64,000 nucleotides of DNA from an uncultured Flavobacteriaceae bacterium (lineage in GTDB: Bacteria > Bacteroidota > Bacteroidia > Flavobacteriales > Flavobacteriaceae). A program made the position numbers and the translations under genes. Below the pieces are notes generated by a model, which worked only from the letters and a program-made list of their open reading frames with translations, was not told the DNA's origin and did no database searches. Positions 19,703 to 27,205 of the stretch are shown in pieces. Every line of letters begins with the position of its first letter. The stretch's first letter is position 1. The stretch is from the NCBI GenBank assembly GCA_947500585.1, contig CANMSN010000001.1, positions 372,001 to 436,000 of the forward strand, read 5' to 3'.

Positions 19703-19739
19703 AGTTACTCAAAAACGAATTTTTATTTAAACTATTATA

Positions 19740-20429
19740 TTACAAGTAATTCTTTAAGCTGATTAAATTATTAACCTGTTTTATATCTGTGTCAATAACC
19801 GTATCATTAATATCAAAAAAAATCACATCCATTCCTATACTTTTTGCTCCTATTATGTCGGCTTCATAGCTATCACCTATCATAATACTTCTATCAATTT
19901 CTGTATTTGCCAGATTTAAAGCATAATTAAAAATTTTAGGATTAGGTTTTTTAACACCAACCATTTCTGAATTTGTAACAGTATTAAAATAATGAATAAT
20001 TTTGGAGCTACTTAATTTTTTATGCTGCGCTTCCTCAAAGCCATTTGTAATTATATGCAAGTTATAATTAAGGTTTAGGTAATCTAAAATTTCAAAAGTG
20101 TTTTCAAATAAATGGTTAAATGTGGTTAAATACTTAATATAATCATCAGACAATTTGAATATAAGGTTTTCATCTAGTTGATGTTTCATAGCTAAAAAAG
20201 CATCATTTAATCTACCAAATCGTAATGCCTTTTTTTCTATTTTTTCTTCTCTGTACAGTTTCCAATACTTTAAGTTTATTGGCTCATAGTGGGATAAAAA
20301 TTCCACTATACTCACCTCGATATTATTTAACTTAAATATTTTATTAAAAGTTAGTGCTGAGTTTTTATCAAAATCCCAAAGTGTGTGGTCTAAGTCAAAA
20401 AAGACATCTGTTATGCCATTAATTTTCAT
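19740..20429 (-). CDS. HAD-superfamily 5'-nucleotidase, YjjG type
   Basis: A 229-residue HAD phosphatase. Motif I is DLDHT with the nucleophile D12 and general acid D14; motif II is IITNGFEEAQHKKL; motif III Lys is in VKKPNPKIF; motif IV is MIGDSYEADIIGA. The combination and length match YjjG, which dephosphorylates non-canonical pyrimidine nucleotides as house-cleaning. It begins 11 bases inside the end of the deacetylase-like gene, so it is part of the radC operon. Confidence 0.8.
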   Translation of the reverse strand: MKINGITDVFFDLDHTLWDFDKNSALTFNKIFKLNNIEVSIVEFLSHYEPINLKYWKLYREEKIEKKALRFGRLNDAFLAMKHQLDENLIFKLSDDYIKYLTTFNHLFENTFEILDYLNLNYNLHIITNGFEEAQHKKLSSSKIIHYFNTVTNSEMVGVKKPNPKIFNYALNLANTEIDRSIMIGDSYEADIIGAKSIGMDVIFFDINDTVIDTDIKQVNNLISLKNYL

Positions 20430-21720
20430 TTGCAGAATCTAAAATTAGGTTAAATAATTCTTTAAAACCATCCCATCTTTTGTTATCGCTAAATGTATAA
20501 TTATGAAAAACAGGAATAAATTCACCATTTACTTGTTTAACTTGATTTATAATTTCATTTAAGGCTTTCTTTTTATCTAGTAATGATTTCTTTTTTAGCA
20601 AAGCATAATCCATAACATGATAAGGGTAAATTTTTAAAGGTGTTTGTATTTCATAATCTAAATCGTAAAACAAAAAAGGTGTGCAAGATCCGGCTCTAAA
20701 ACCAATTTCGTTTACATAACCCATGGTATAATCTTCTTTTATTTCTAATTCGATTAAATGCCTGTAAGAATCTGGTAAATTAAGTCTTGAAAAAGATTGT
20801 CTTGAAGCTTTTAGCGGATTATTTATAATAGCTTCTATTTTGATTTTTTCTTTCTTTAAAATAGAAGCATCATCAATGGCAAAGAAAGAAGCTTTTAAAC
20901 CAATGGTGCAATAATCTGCGACATGTTTTATTAATGATACAAATTTCTTTTTGTTGGGATTAATACCTTTATCGTAAGTTGAATAATCGCCAATTAAAAA
21001 GAAAAACAAAAACTTAAATTTAGATAGTTTTTGCCTATTAATTATATATTTATAAGTATCGTAAGGATCGTGCCTAAAGCCAAAGACTACCAAAAACCTG
21101 ACATATAAGCTTCTAAATCTGAATTTAACAATATCTTTTAAAGTGCCTCCTAAGGTTCGCATAATGCCTTTAAGTCTGTAATGATAAGCCGTAGGAACAT
21201 CTATAACAGGCTTTATTCGATAGTTTTTTTTAGGAAACCGAAAGTCTGGAAAATGTTTTTGTAAAGCGCTTTTAAATTTATAAGCCCAAATATCTACAAC
21301 AGGTTGTGTTAAAAACCCATGTTTATAAGCTAAACTTTCGCTAGCTGTAAAACGCCCATATTCATCCTTTACATGTGGTAAATACTCTTCATATCGTGAT
21401 AACAGGTAAAATGAAGCCGCAAAAATATCAAAAGGCATTGTGCTTTTTTCACCATTTATAAAAAAGCATTTTGTATTCTCCCAATCATGTATATTAATGT
21501 CAATATCACTCAAGCCTTGTTCAAATAAAATATCATGGCTTTTTATAAAAAACTCGCTACCTAGTTGTTGCTTAGTATACGCCATTTTTATACTGTCGTG
21601 TGCAATAAACTCCTCAATTTTATTTGTGAAACCTACTTTTACACCGAGTACTCGAGTACATATATGTCTAAAAACATATTGCAATCTTGGAGCTGTTTTA
21701 TGCGTATAAACTAAAAGCAT
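20419..21720 (-). CDS. Polysaccharide deacetylase-like protein with DUF7033-type N-terminus
   Basis: A 433-residue protein without a signal peptide. Residues 1-110 (YTHKTAPRLQYVFRHICTRVLG onward) look like the DUF7033 domain that precedes carbohydrate deacetylase domains in Bacteroidota. The second half contains AYHYRLKGIMRTLGG and GYVNEIGFRAGSCTPF, as in that group. The metal-binding NodB motifs are hard to see: the expected Asp-rich motif appears as VIDVPTAY. Activity is therefore uncertain. It overlaps the radC stop by one base and the HAD gene by 11. Confidence 0.6.
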   Translation of the reverse strand: MLLVYTHKTAPRLQYVFRHICTRVLGVKVGFTNKIEEFIAHDSIKMAYTKQQLGSEFFIKSHDILFEQGLSDIDINIHDWENTKCFFINGEKSTMPFDIFAASFYLLSRYEEYLPHVKDEYGRFTASESLAYKHGFLTQPVVDIWAYKFKSALQKHFPDFRFPKKNYRIKPVIDVPTAYHYRLKGIMRTLGGTLKDIVKFRFRSLYVRFLVVFGFRHDPYDTYKYIINRQKLSKFKFLFFFLIGDYSTYDKGINPNKKKFVSLIKHVADYCTIGLKASFFAIDDASILKKEKIKIEAIINNPLKASRQSFSRLNLPDSYRHLIELEIKEDYTMGYVNEIGFRAGSCTPFLFYDLDYEIQTPLKIYPYHVMDYALLKKKSLLDKKKALNEIINQVKQVNGEFIPVFHNYTFSDNKRWDGFKELFNLILDSANEN

Positions 21721-22418
21721 TATAATAAGGTTTTATCGGCAAAACTAAAATATGCTTTTTCTGTTATAATAAGATGATCTAAGACTTTTATATCTAAACT
21801 TTGGGCTGCTATTTTTAATTTTTGAGTTATTTGTTTATCGGCTTCACTTGGTTTTAAAGTTCCTGAAGGATGATTGTGAGCTAATATTAACCCTGTTGCA
21901 CCATGCTCTAATGCATTTTTTAATACTAAACGAACGTCTACCAGAGTGCCTGTAATTCCACCCTTACTCAATTGATTTTTTTGAATCACTTTGTTTGAGT
22001 TATTTAAATAAAGAATCCAAAATTCTTCGTGCTCCAACTCACCTATTATAGGTTGCATCAATTCAAAAACCGAATTACTAGAAGTAATTTTCTTTTTTTC
22101 TAAAGCTTCTTCTCCTCTTCTACGCCTTCCTAATTCTAAAGCAGCTATAATCGTTATAGCTTTAGCTTCACCAATGCCTTTAAATTCTGTAAGTTGTTTT
22201 ATCGAAAGTTTTCCTAGTGCGCTCAAGTTATTATCTACACTTGCTAAAATACGCTTACACAAAGCTACTGCGCTTTCATCTCTATTTCCAGAACCAATTA
22301 AAATAGCAACTAATTCAGCATCGCTTAATGATGCTTTACCTTTATAAAGTAATTTTTCACGAGGTTGATCGTCTTGACTCCAGTTTTTTATGGAAAACGA
22401 TGATGGCTTTTGTTGCAT
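21720..22418 (-). CDS. radC: RadC family protein (JAB/MPN domain)
   Basis: A 232-residue RadC homologue. A helix-hairpin-helix segment (LTEFKGIGEAKA, residues 76-87) precedes the JAB domain with the metal motif HNHPSG at 181-186 followed by SEAD. The family was named for DNA repair, but that role is disputed; JAB domains are metalloproteases or isopeptidases. It is the first gene of an operon running to 16886. Confidence 0.9.
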   Translation of the reverse strand: MQQKPSSFSIKNWSQDDQPREKLLYKGKASLSDAELVAILIGSGNRDESAVALCKRILASVDNNLSALGKLSIKQLTEFKGIGEAKAITIIAALELGRRRRGEEALEKKKITSSNSVFELMQPIIGELEHEEFWILYLNNSNKVIQKNQLSKGGITGTLVDVRLVLKNALEHGATGLILAHNHPSGTLKPSEADKQITQKLKIAAQSLDIKVLDHLIITEKAYFSFADKTLL

Positions 22419-22422
22419 TGGT

Positions 22423-22453
22423 TAAAGATAAATATTGTAAATTTCAGGTGCAA
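22423..22453 (-). promoter_or_regulatory. Promoter of the radC operon
   Basis: On the minus strand TATCTTTA (22430 to 22423) and TTG (22453 to 22451) are 20 bases apart. Only four bases separate the -7 element from the ATG, so transcription should start at or next to the initiation codon. This is a good match apart from the final G to A. Confidence 0.5.
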
Positions 22454-22468
22454 TAAAAACTTTTTATC

Positions 22469-23356
22469 ATGAAAACTCTAAAAAAAGAAGATATAAGTCA
22501 AGAAGTATTTGATTTATACGACTACTACGCACATAATAAAATTGACAGACGCCAATTTGTTGAAAAACTATCATTATATGCCGTTGGCGGCATAACTGTA
22601 TCGTCTTTATTAAGTTTTATAACTCCTGATTACATAAATACCCTCATGGTAAAACCTGATGACGAGCGCATCGATTCTAAATATATTAACTACGAATCTC
22701 CAAAAAGTGGTGGCACTATAAAAGGACTATTATCTATGCCTGATAATACCACCACTAAATTACCGGGTATTGTTGTGGTTCATGAAAATAGAGGTTTAAA
22801 CCCTTATATTGAAGATGTTGGCAGACGAGCAGCTGTTGAAGGATTTATATCTCTTGCTCCTGATGCCTTATCGCCTTTGGGCGGGTACCCAGGAAATGAT
22901 GATGATGGTCGCACCCTACAACGTCAGCGAGATAGAAACGAGATGTTAGAAGACTTCATCGCTGCTTTCGACTATTTAAGCAACCACGAGAATTGTGATG
23001 GCAATATTGGAGTTGTTGGTTTTTGCTTTGGTGGCTGGATTTCTAATATGATGGCAGTGAACATTCCTACTTTAAAAGCTGCAGTACCTTTTTATGGCGG
23101 ACAACCCTCAGTTGAAGAAACTGCAAAAATAAAAGCGCCTTTATTATTACAATATGCAGAATTAGATAAACGTGTTAATGCTGGCTGGCCAGATTACGAA
23201 ACAGCATTAAAAGCAAATAACATAGAATATACTGCTCATTTTTATCCTGAAGTTAATCATGGCTTTCACAATAACACAACACCACGGTACGATGAAAAAG
23301 CTGCTAATTTGGCTTGGGAAAGAACAATTGCTTTTTTTAAGGAGAAATTGAAATAA
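22469..23356 (+). CDS. Dienelactone hydrolase family protein with twin-arginine-like N-terminus
   Basis: A 295-residue alpha/beta hydrolase. The Cys nucleophile is C186 in GFCFGG, with D233 in YAELDKR and H264 in VNHGFH completing the triad. E106 in VVVHENRG is the family glutamate that shields the Cys. The N-terminus carries DRRQFVEKL then a hydrophobic stretch, resembling a Tat signal, so the enzyme may be exported folded. Dienelactone hydrolases open lactone rings in chlorocatechol degradation, but this branch is broad and the substrate is unknown. A relic of a similar gene lies downstream at 23843-23890. Confidence 0.85.
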   Translation: MKTLKKEDISQEVFDLYDYYAHNKIDRRQFVEKLSLYAVGGITVSSLLSFITPDYINTLMVKPDDERIDSKYINYESPKSGGTIKGLLSMPDNTTTKLPGIVVVHENRGLNPYIEDVGRRAAVEGFISLAPDALSPLGGYPGNDDDGRTLQRQRDRNEMLEDFIAAFDYLSNHENCDGNIGVVGFCFGGWISNMMAVNIPTLKAAVPFYGGQPSVEETAKIKAPLLLQYAELDKRVNAGWPDYETALKANNIEYTAHFYPEVNHGFHNNTTPRYDEKAANLAWERTIAFFKEKLK

Positions 23357-23385
23357 TAAATATATATTGTCAAAAACAAATTACT

Positions 23386-23586
23386 ATGAAAGAATACAAA
23401 GTTGAAACTTTAATATACTATTCAAAATTTACTTCGGACTTAAAGCATATTACTAAAAGTTCTAAGAAAGACATTCAAGAGAAACTAGATGAATATTCAA
23501 AAAAAGGATATAAACTAGCTTCTACAGATGCAACAAAATTTGGTTTAGCTCTTTATATATATTTATATTTTGAAAAGGATATTTAA
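23386..23586 (+). CDS. Small DUF4177-like protein
   Basis: A 66-residue protein. The pattern MKEYKVETL, an amphipathic helix, EYSKKGYKLASTDA and a final LYFEKDI resembles DUF4177, small alpha/beta proteins whose usual core is EGWELVSV. The function of the family is unknown. It lies 29 bases downstream of the dienelactone hydrolase and may be co-transcribed with it. Confidence 0.5.
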   Translation: MKEYKVETLIYYSKFTSDLKHITKSSKKDIQEKLDEYSKKGYKLASTDATKFGLALYIYLYFEKDI

Positions 23587-23727
23587 TTAAAGCCTTAACA
23601 GCCTAAAATCTTAACTACCATAATTACCAATACTAATTCACAATAATACTTTATAATCAAAATTATGAGAGAATAAAAAACTTTTCAAGACGTTTGGATT
23701 GTGTAAATTATTTGTCACGTATTTGAA

Positions 23728-23847
23728 ATGTCTAAAACTTTATTTTTCATATCCTTTGCTTTTCTAATAAATCTTTCGGCTTTTGCACAAATACATAGAG
23801 AAGTTACATCTGAAAAAGGAGACTGTATTTATCCTATACACTGTTAA
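23728..23847 (+). pseudogene. 39-codon secretory ORF, probable 5' end of a deleted gene
   Basis: An ATG at 23728 opens a 39-codon frame reading MSKTLFFISFAFLINLSAFA followed by a short mature part ending CIYPIHC. The first 20 residues are a textbook signal peptide. The frame stops exactly where a copy of the dienelactone hydrolase 3' end begins (23843). The simplest reading is that a secreted hydrolase gene lost its middle. A genuine small secreted peptide with two Cys cannot be excluded. Confidence 0.45.
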
Positions 23848-23890
23848 TTTGGCTTGGGAAAGAACCATAGATTTATTAAGGAAAAGTTGA
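23843..23890 (+). pseudogene. Relic of the 3' end of a dienelactone hydrolase gene
   Basis: These 48 bases encode VNLAWERTIDLLRKS and a stop, matching the last residues ANLAWERTIAFFKEKLK of the complete hydrolase at 22469-23356. The core TAATTTGGCTTGGGAAAGAA is identical at the DNA level. The rest of the gene is absent, so this is a remnant of a tandem duplicate. Confidence 0.75.
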
Positions 23891-23904
23891 AATAAAAAAA
23901 CAAC

Positions 23905-24684
23905 CTATTCTTTTACTTTATCTTTCTTTTTAAATACCCTATTCAAAAAGCCATTATCCCTATTTTTAGCCTTTTCAATTGAATCTAATTTCTTTTGGTT
24001 TAATTTCTTTATTTTTTCTTGTGCTTTATTAACAGAATCATTGCGCTTTTTAATAAATCGCTCTCGTTTTAATTTGAATCGTTTTATTGAATCTGCTTTC
24101 TTTTTATTAACTCTTTCTCGTTTAATTTGTACTTTTTCTAAAGAATCTTTCTTTGTTAAAAAACGCTCAACAAGGCTTTTTGGCCTTTCTTCAAACATTG
24201 TATCTTTTTTATAGTATATAGTATCTTTAGTTTTATAATCAATCCACTTGCCTACTTTAGAGTTCTTACTGTATCTACCTTGTAATATTAACTTACCGTT
24301 AGAATTGAATAAGGTATATTGCCCGTTTAAAATACCGTTGTCCCAAAGTATTCTTTCCTTTAAATTTCCGTTTTCATACCAACTTTTCCAAACACCAGTT
24401 TTAAGCCCATAGTTAAACTCGCCTTTCTCAGCCAATTGATTAGATCTATAATATTTTAAATACGCGTTATGTAAAACATTACCGCCTATGTTAGATTGTG
24501 AGTAGTGAATCTCACCAGATTTATACCAATAATATAATTCTTTATTACTTAAATAGTTTACTTTTTTTGATGAGATATAGCATTCAATATCAAAAACACC
24601 TTTACGAAAAACTCTTTTCTGCAAATCAGGTGAAAAGGCAAAACAGATAAATAAAACCAATAACAAACCAACTATTTTTTTCAC
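23905..24684 (-). CDS. Secreted MORN-like repeat protein (YwqK family) with a basic coiled-coil tail
   Basis: A 259-residue protein with a GTG start and a signal peptide ending FAFSP. Residues 45-155 contain several imperfect YwqK/MORN-like repeats, for example GVWKSWYENGNLKERILWDNG and GKLILQGRYSKNSKVGKWIDY. The last 90 residues are a highly charged helix built on a repeating KKxDSI pattern. Databases often call such proteins antitoxins, but a signal peptide and the lack of a toxin partner argue against that here. Function unknown. Confidence 0.65.
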   Translation of the reverse strand: MKKIVGLLLVLFICFAFSPDLQKRVFRKGVFDIECYISSKKVNYLSNKELYYWYKSGEIHYSQSNIGGNVLHNAYLKYYRSNQLAEKGEFNYGLKTGVWKSWYENGNLKERILWDNGILNGQYTLFNSNGKLILQGRYSKNSKVGKWIDYKTKDTIYYKKDTMFEERPKSLVERFLTKKDSLEKVQIKRERVNKKKADSIKRFKLKRERFIKKRNDSVNKAQEKIKKLNQKKLDSIEKAKNRDNGFLNRVFKKKDKVKE

Positions 24685-24900
24685 TTACTACAACTTTTGG
24701 TTAATCTTTAAAATTAACAAGACCACCCCAAAACATATTAGGGTTTTACCTTAGTTATGGTAAGGTTTTTAAAATAAATTTATGGTTTATATATACTATT
24801 TGAGTTGTGCGAAGTATAATTTGCTGTGCGAAGTTTGGAACTTCGCATTATACAGAAGACTAGTATTTAATACTATAAAAAATAACACTTCAGTATTACA
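24685..24900. other. Non-coding spacer holding a REP-like palindrome
   Basis: No gene is visible. Besides the palindrome at 24827-24847 there is a 6-bp inverted repeat ACCTTA (24748-24753) / TAAGGT (24761-24766), and a half copy of the REP core, TGCGAAGTATAAT, at 24808-24820. Confidence 0.5.
24827..24847. repeat. REP-like palindrome 1, left of the transposase
   Basis: TGCGAAGTT (24827-24835) and AACTTCGCA (24839-24847) flank the loop TGG. The core CGAAGTT-n-AACTTCG is shared with three other palindromes on the right side of the transposase gene. Next to it ATTATAC (24847-24853) mirrors GTATAAT (24814-24820). Confidence 0.75.
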
Positions 24901-25503
24901 CTACCAAACAATACTTTTCCAGAAAGCATCATCATTATGCACATTCATAACTGGGTTGTCTACTAGAGTAATGTCTATAATACCTGAACCTTCTACGTAG
25001 TTTTGTGCGCTAGAAAATTTATATTGTGACGCTTTTTCAACCAATCCAGACCGCACTGGATTTAAATGAATATAATCTAGTTTTGACCATAGAAACTTTG
25101 TACTATAAACTTCTTCTGGATGATTACCATAACGCCAAAATTGATATGTTTTATTTCTGCCATGTGTTTCGGTAGCTTTTGAAAATAATGCCAACATCCA
25201 TTCACGCCTGCTTTCTCTTCCTGTTTTAATTTGATTAATAATGGCTTTTGCTGTAAACTTTTTAAAGTCTCGTATTAAACCCGATAAATCATTATTTTTA
25301 CTTTGAATGATTAAATGCAAATGATTGCTCATTATTACATAACCAAATACAATCATTCCCTTTTCTTTAACACAGTAGTTTATATTTTCTACAATAATAT
25401 CTTTATAAATTTTTCTTGTAAAAACATCTATCCAATCTACTACCGTAAATGTTACGTAATGCGGTTTTGTTTGATCTCTTATTTTATAACCATCTGTTTC
25501 CAT
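24901..25503 (-). CDS. REP-associated tyrosine transposase (RAYT, Y1 HUH family)
   Basis: A 200-residue Y1 HUH endonuclease. The HUH motif is HLH at residues 61-63 (VIMSNHLHLIIQ), and the catalytic Tyr candidate is Y144 in DYIHLNPVRSGLVE, a segment typical of RAYT proteins rather than IS200/IS605 TnpA. The N-terminal HYVTFTVVDWIDVF strand is also characteristic. RAYTs are usually single-copy domesticated transposases that nick REP hairpins. REP-like palindromes lie on both sides of this gene, which supports the call. The gene appears intact. Confidence 0.85.
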   Translation of the reverse strand: METDGYKIRDQTKPHYVTFTVVDWIDVFTRKIYKDIIVENINYCVKEKGMIVFGYVIMSNHLHLIIQSKNNDLSGLIRDFKKFTAKAIINQIKTGRESRREWMLALFSKATETHGRNKTYQFWRYGNHPEEVYSTKFLWSKLDYIHLNPVRSGLVEKASQYKFSSAQNYVEGSGIIDITLVDNPVMNVHNDDAFWKSIVW

Positions 25504-25589
25504 AATTTTTAAATATAAATAAATTATTCCTATAGTTACAATCTATACTTCCTAATTTATGCTATACTAACTGTTGTTATGTTGTTGTG

Positions 25590-25610
25590 TGCAAGTTTGT
25601 AACTTCGTAT
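25590..25610. repeat. REP-like palindrome 2, degenerate
   Basis: TGCAAGTT (25590-25597) and AACTTCGTA (25601-25609) flank TGT; one base of the left arm is missing compared with palindrome 1. It is followed by TTATAC, as in the 24847-24853 copy, so the similarity extends beyond the stem. Confidence 0.6.
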
Positions 25611-25647
25611 TATACGCAAACAAAAAGCTACTCTATTCCTCTGTGCT

Positions 25648-25670
25648 ATGCGAAGTTTAAAACTTCGCAT
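25648..25670. repeat. REP-like palindrome 3, perfect
   Basis: ATGCGAAGTTT (25648-25658) and AAACTTCGCAT (25660-25670) are perfect 11-base arms around a single A. The TGCGAAGTT core is identical to palindrome 1. Confidence 0.75.
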
Positions 25671-25683
25671 CATTTCTTAAAAC

Positions 25684-25720
25684 AAAAAACTGCACTTAAA
25701 TTTCACTTAAAATGCAGTTT
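25684..25720 (-). terminator. Terminator of the large secretion/RHS operon
   Basis: AAACTGCA (25687-25694) pairs with TGCAGTTT (25713-25720). On the minus strand the stem is followed by TTTTTTG. It lies 85 bases beyond the stop of the immunity-like gene at 25805, with REP-like palindrome 4 in between, and closes the operon that begins at 61326. Confidence 0.6.
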
Positions 25721-25764
25721 CTCAATTTTATGTATACCCTTTTATTCTACTTATCTTATTATTG

Positions 25765-25787
25765 CTTCGAAGTTACAAACTTCGAAG
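25765..25787. repeat. REP-like palindrome 4
   Basis: CTTCGAAGTT (25765-25774) and AACTTCGAAG (25778-25787) flank ACA. It shares the CGAAGTT/AACTTCG core with the other three copies but has different outer bases. It lies 18 bases past the end of the immunity-like gene. Confidence 0.7.
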
Positions 25788-25804
25788 AGCTGGGATATCA
25801 TTAA

Positions 25805-26458
25805 CTAATCTGGTCCTTTGTCAAAAATACTGTTTTCCACAAATTTAAAACCGGAAAGACCATTCGATTCAACTATATTTTTAAAATTCTCAGATACGTT
25901 ATAAGTCAAATCAAAATAACCTATCCTAAAACAGTCAAATTCAGATATACTTTTTCCCTTTTTGAATACATAACCATTAGAAGGAAATATTTTTTTTTCA
26001 ATATCTAAAAGAACAACATCTCTATTAATATCTATAATACATTCTCTGGTCTGCTTTATATCAATATTTAATGGCAAAAATTCCATATCTATTATATCTA
26101 ATTCATATAATTTAAAATAAGAACTCTCATAATCTATATCAAAAGTTAAATCTCCATTAAAAAACATAAAAGAATATCCTTCTAAACTTTTAATATCTAC
26201 AAATTGAACTTCATGAAGCTTTAAGTTTTTAACTATACCTACAAAAGTATCACTAACAACAAATCCTTTCAGACTAAGCTCACCACAATCAAGAATATCT
26301 GTTTTAATTATTTTATCATTAAAAAAAAGATTGTTAATAGGGATGTTTTCATTGTATGATTCATACAGGTTTTTAGAATCCAAATAATCACCAATTTTCC
26401 CATCATGCAACACCTGTACACCTAATGAATCTTCAACACTTAAAGAATAGAATTTCAT
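25805..26458 (-). CDS. Probable immunity protein for the RHS nuclease, Imm11/DUF1629-like
   Basis: A 217-residue cytosolic protein with no signal peptide, starting 3 bases after the RHS toxin gene. The tail NFKNIVESNGLSGFKFVEN fits the closing motif of Imm11 (DUF1629) proteins, and the preceding alpha/beta body with short strands agrees in length. Position is the strongest argument: immunity genes of polymorphic toxins directly follow the toxin end, and the producer needs protection from the AHH nuclease. It is the last gene before the operon terminator. The family assignment is tentative. Confidence 0.6.
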   Translation of the reverse strand: MKFYSLSVEDSLGVQVLHDGKIGDYLDSKNLYESYNENIPINNLFFNDKIIKTDILDCGELSLKGFVVSDTFVGIVKNLKLHEVQFVDIKSLEGYSFMFFNGDLTFDIDYESSYFKLYELDIIDMEFLPLNIDIKQTRECIIDINRDVVLLDIEKKIFPSNGYVFKKGKSISEFDCFRIGYFDLTYNVSENFKNIVESNGLSGFKFVENSIFDKGPD

Positions 26459-26461
26459 AAA

Positions 26462-27205
26462 TTATATTTTTAATTTTTCGTTTATTTTCAGGAATTGGTC
26501 ATTCATGTTTTCTCCTGTTTTTTTATAAACTTCATACATTTTATCTAACATCTTATCCATTTTTGGTATTACTGATTTCTCTAAAAAGTTTTCAAGACCT
26601 ACACCTCCAGTTTCTTCAATGAAGTCATTAATTTGTTTATTTAGGTATTTATCATAGGCTGGAGCATTTCCATGAAATCCTTTTCTCCAAATAGATTCAG
26701 GTGCGCTTGATAACCATTTTCCATTAATCTTTTTATTAATATCCCATCCATTTTCTACTAAATTACCTATATGTTTATTATTTTTTATAAAATTTAAAGA
26801 AATAATATGATGAGCTTGGTCTCCAGCTCTTTTAAGAAGCCCTGCACCATCTAAGGCAAGCCCAAGGGCTTTACTTGCTGTAGGCCTTAGTCTCTCATAT
26901 AAAGCTGTTCTTTCAGCTAAACTTAAGGTTACCCTTGCAGCTTTAATTCCCTTATTTATTTTACCTCCATATTTTGTAGCTGTAGCTCCATATCCTATAA
27001 GCGGTAAAGTTGAAGCAAAACTAAGACCAGCTTCCCACTTTCTTCCTTCAAAAGAATAAATAACTCCATTTAAAGCATCAGCTGGCTCTCCGAATACAGG
27101 AACTAACCCAATACCATCTAAAGCATAGTGCATTGTCTCGACACTAACCTGTTCTGCTGTTCCTTGATAAGCTTCAGGACTTACAGACGCGTAGATATGT
27201 GACAT
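26462..27205 (-). other. C-terminal toxin module of the RHS protein (AHH nuclease)
   Basis: The last 247 residues follow the RHS core and differ in character from it. A pretoxin helical segment (GIGLVPVFGEPADALNGVIYS onward) precedes a domain with the motif QAHHIISLNF, the AHH signature of an HNH/endonuclease VII-fold nuclease family (codons at 26807-26815). Downstream come GNLVENGWDIN, a further His in KGFHGNAPAYD, and an alpha-helical tail. Such modules are exchanged between RHS proteins together with the immunity gene. Confidence 0.75.

Noticed and set aside
23905..24684. Toxin-antitoxin antitoxin label for the YwqK-like protein
   Set aside because: The protein has a signal peptide and a long basic coiled coil, and no toxin gene is adjacent. 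The database label for this repeat family is not informative.
24748..24766. Terminator from the inverted repeat ACCTTA/TAAGGT
   Set aside because: The stem is only 6 bp and no plus-strand gene ends nearby, although a T-run follows.
24820..25790. CRISPR-like array
   Set aside because: The repeats are palindromes at irregular spacing around a transposase, with no regular spacers and no cas genes.
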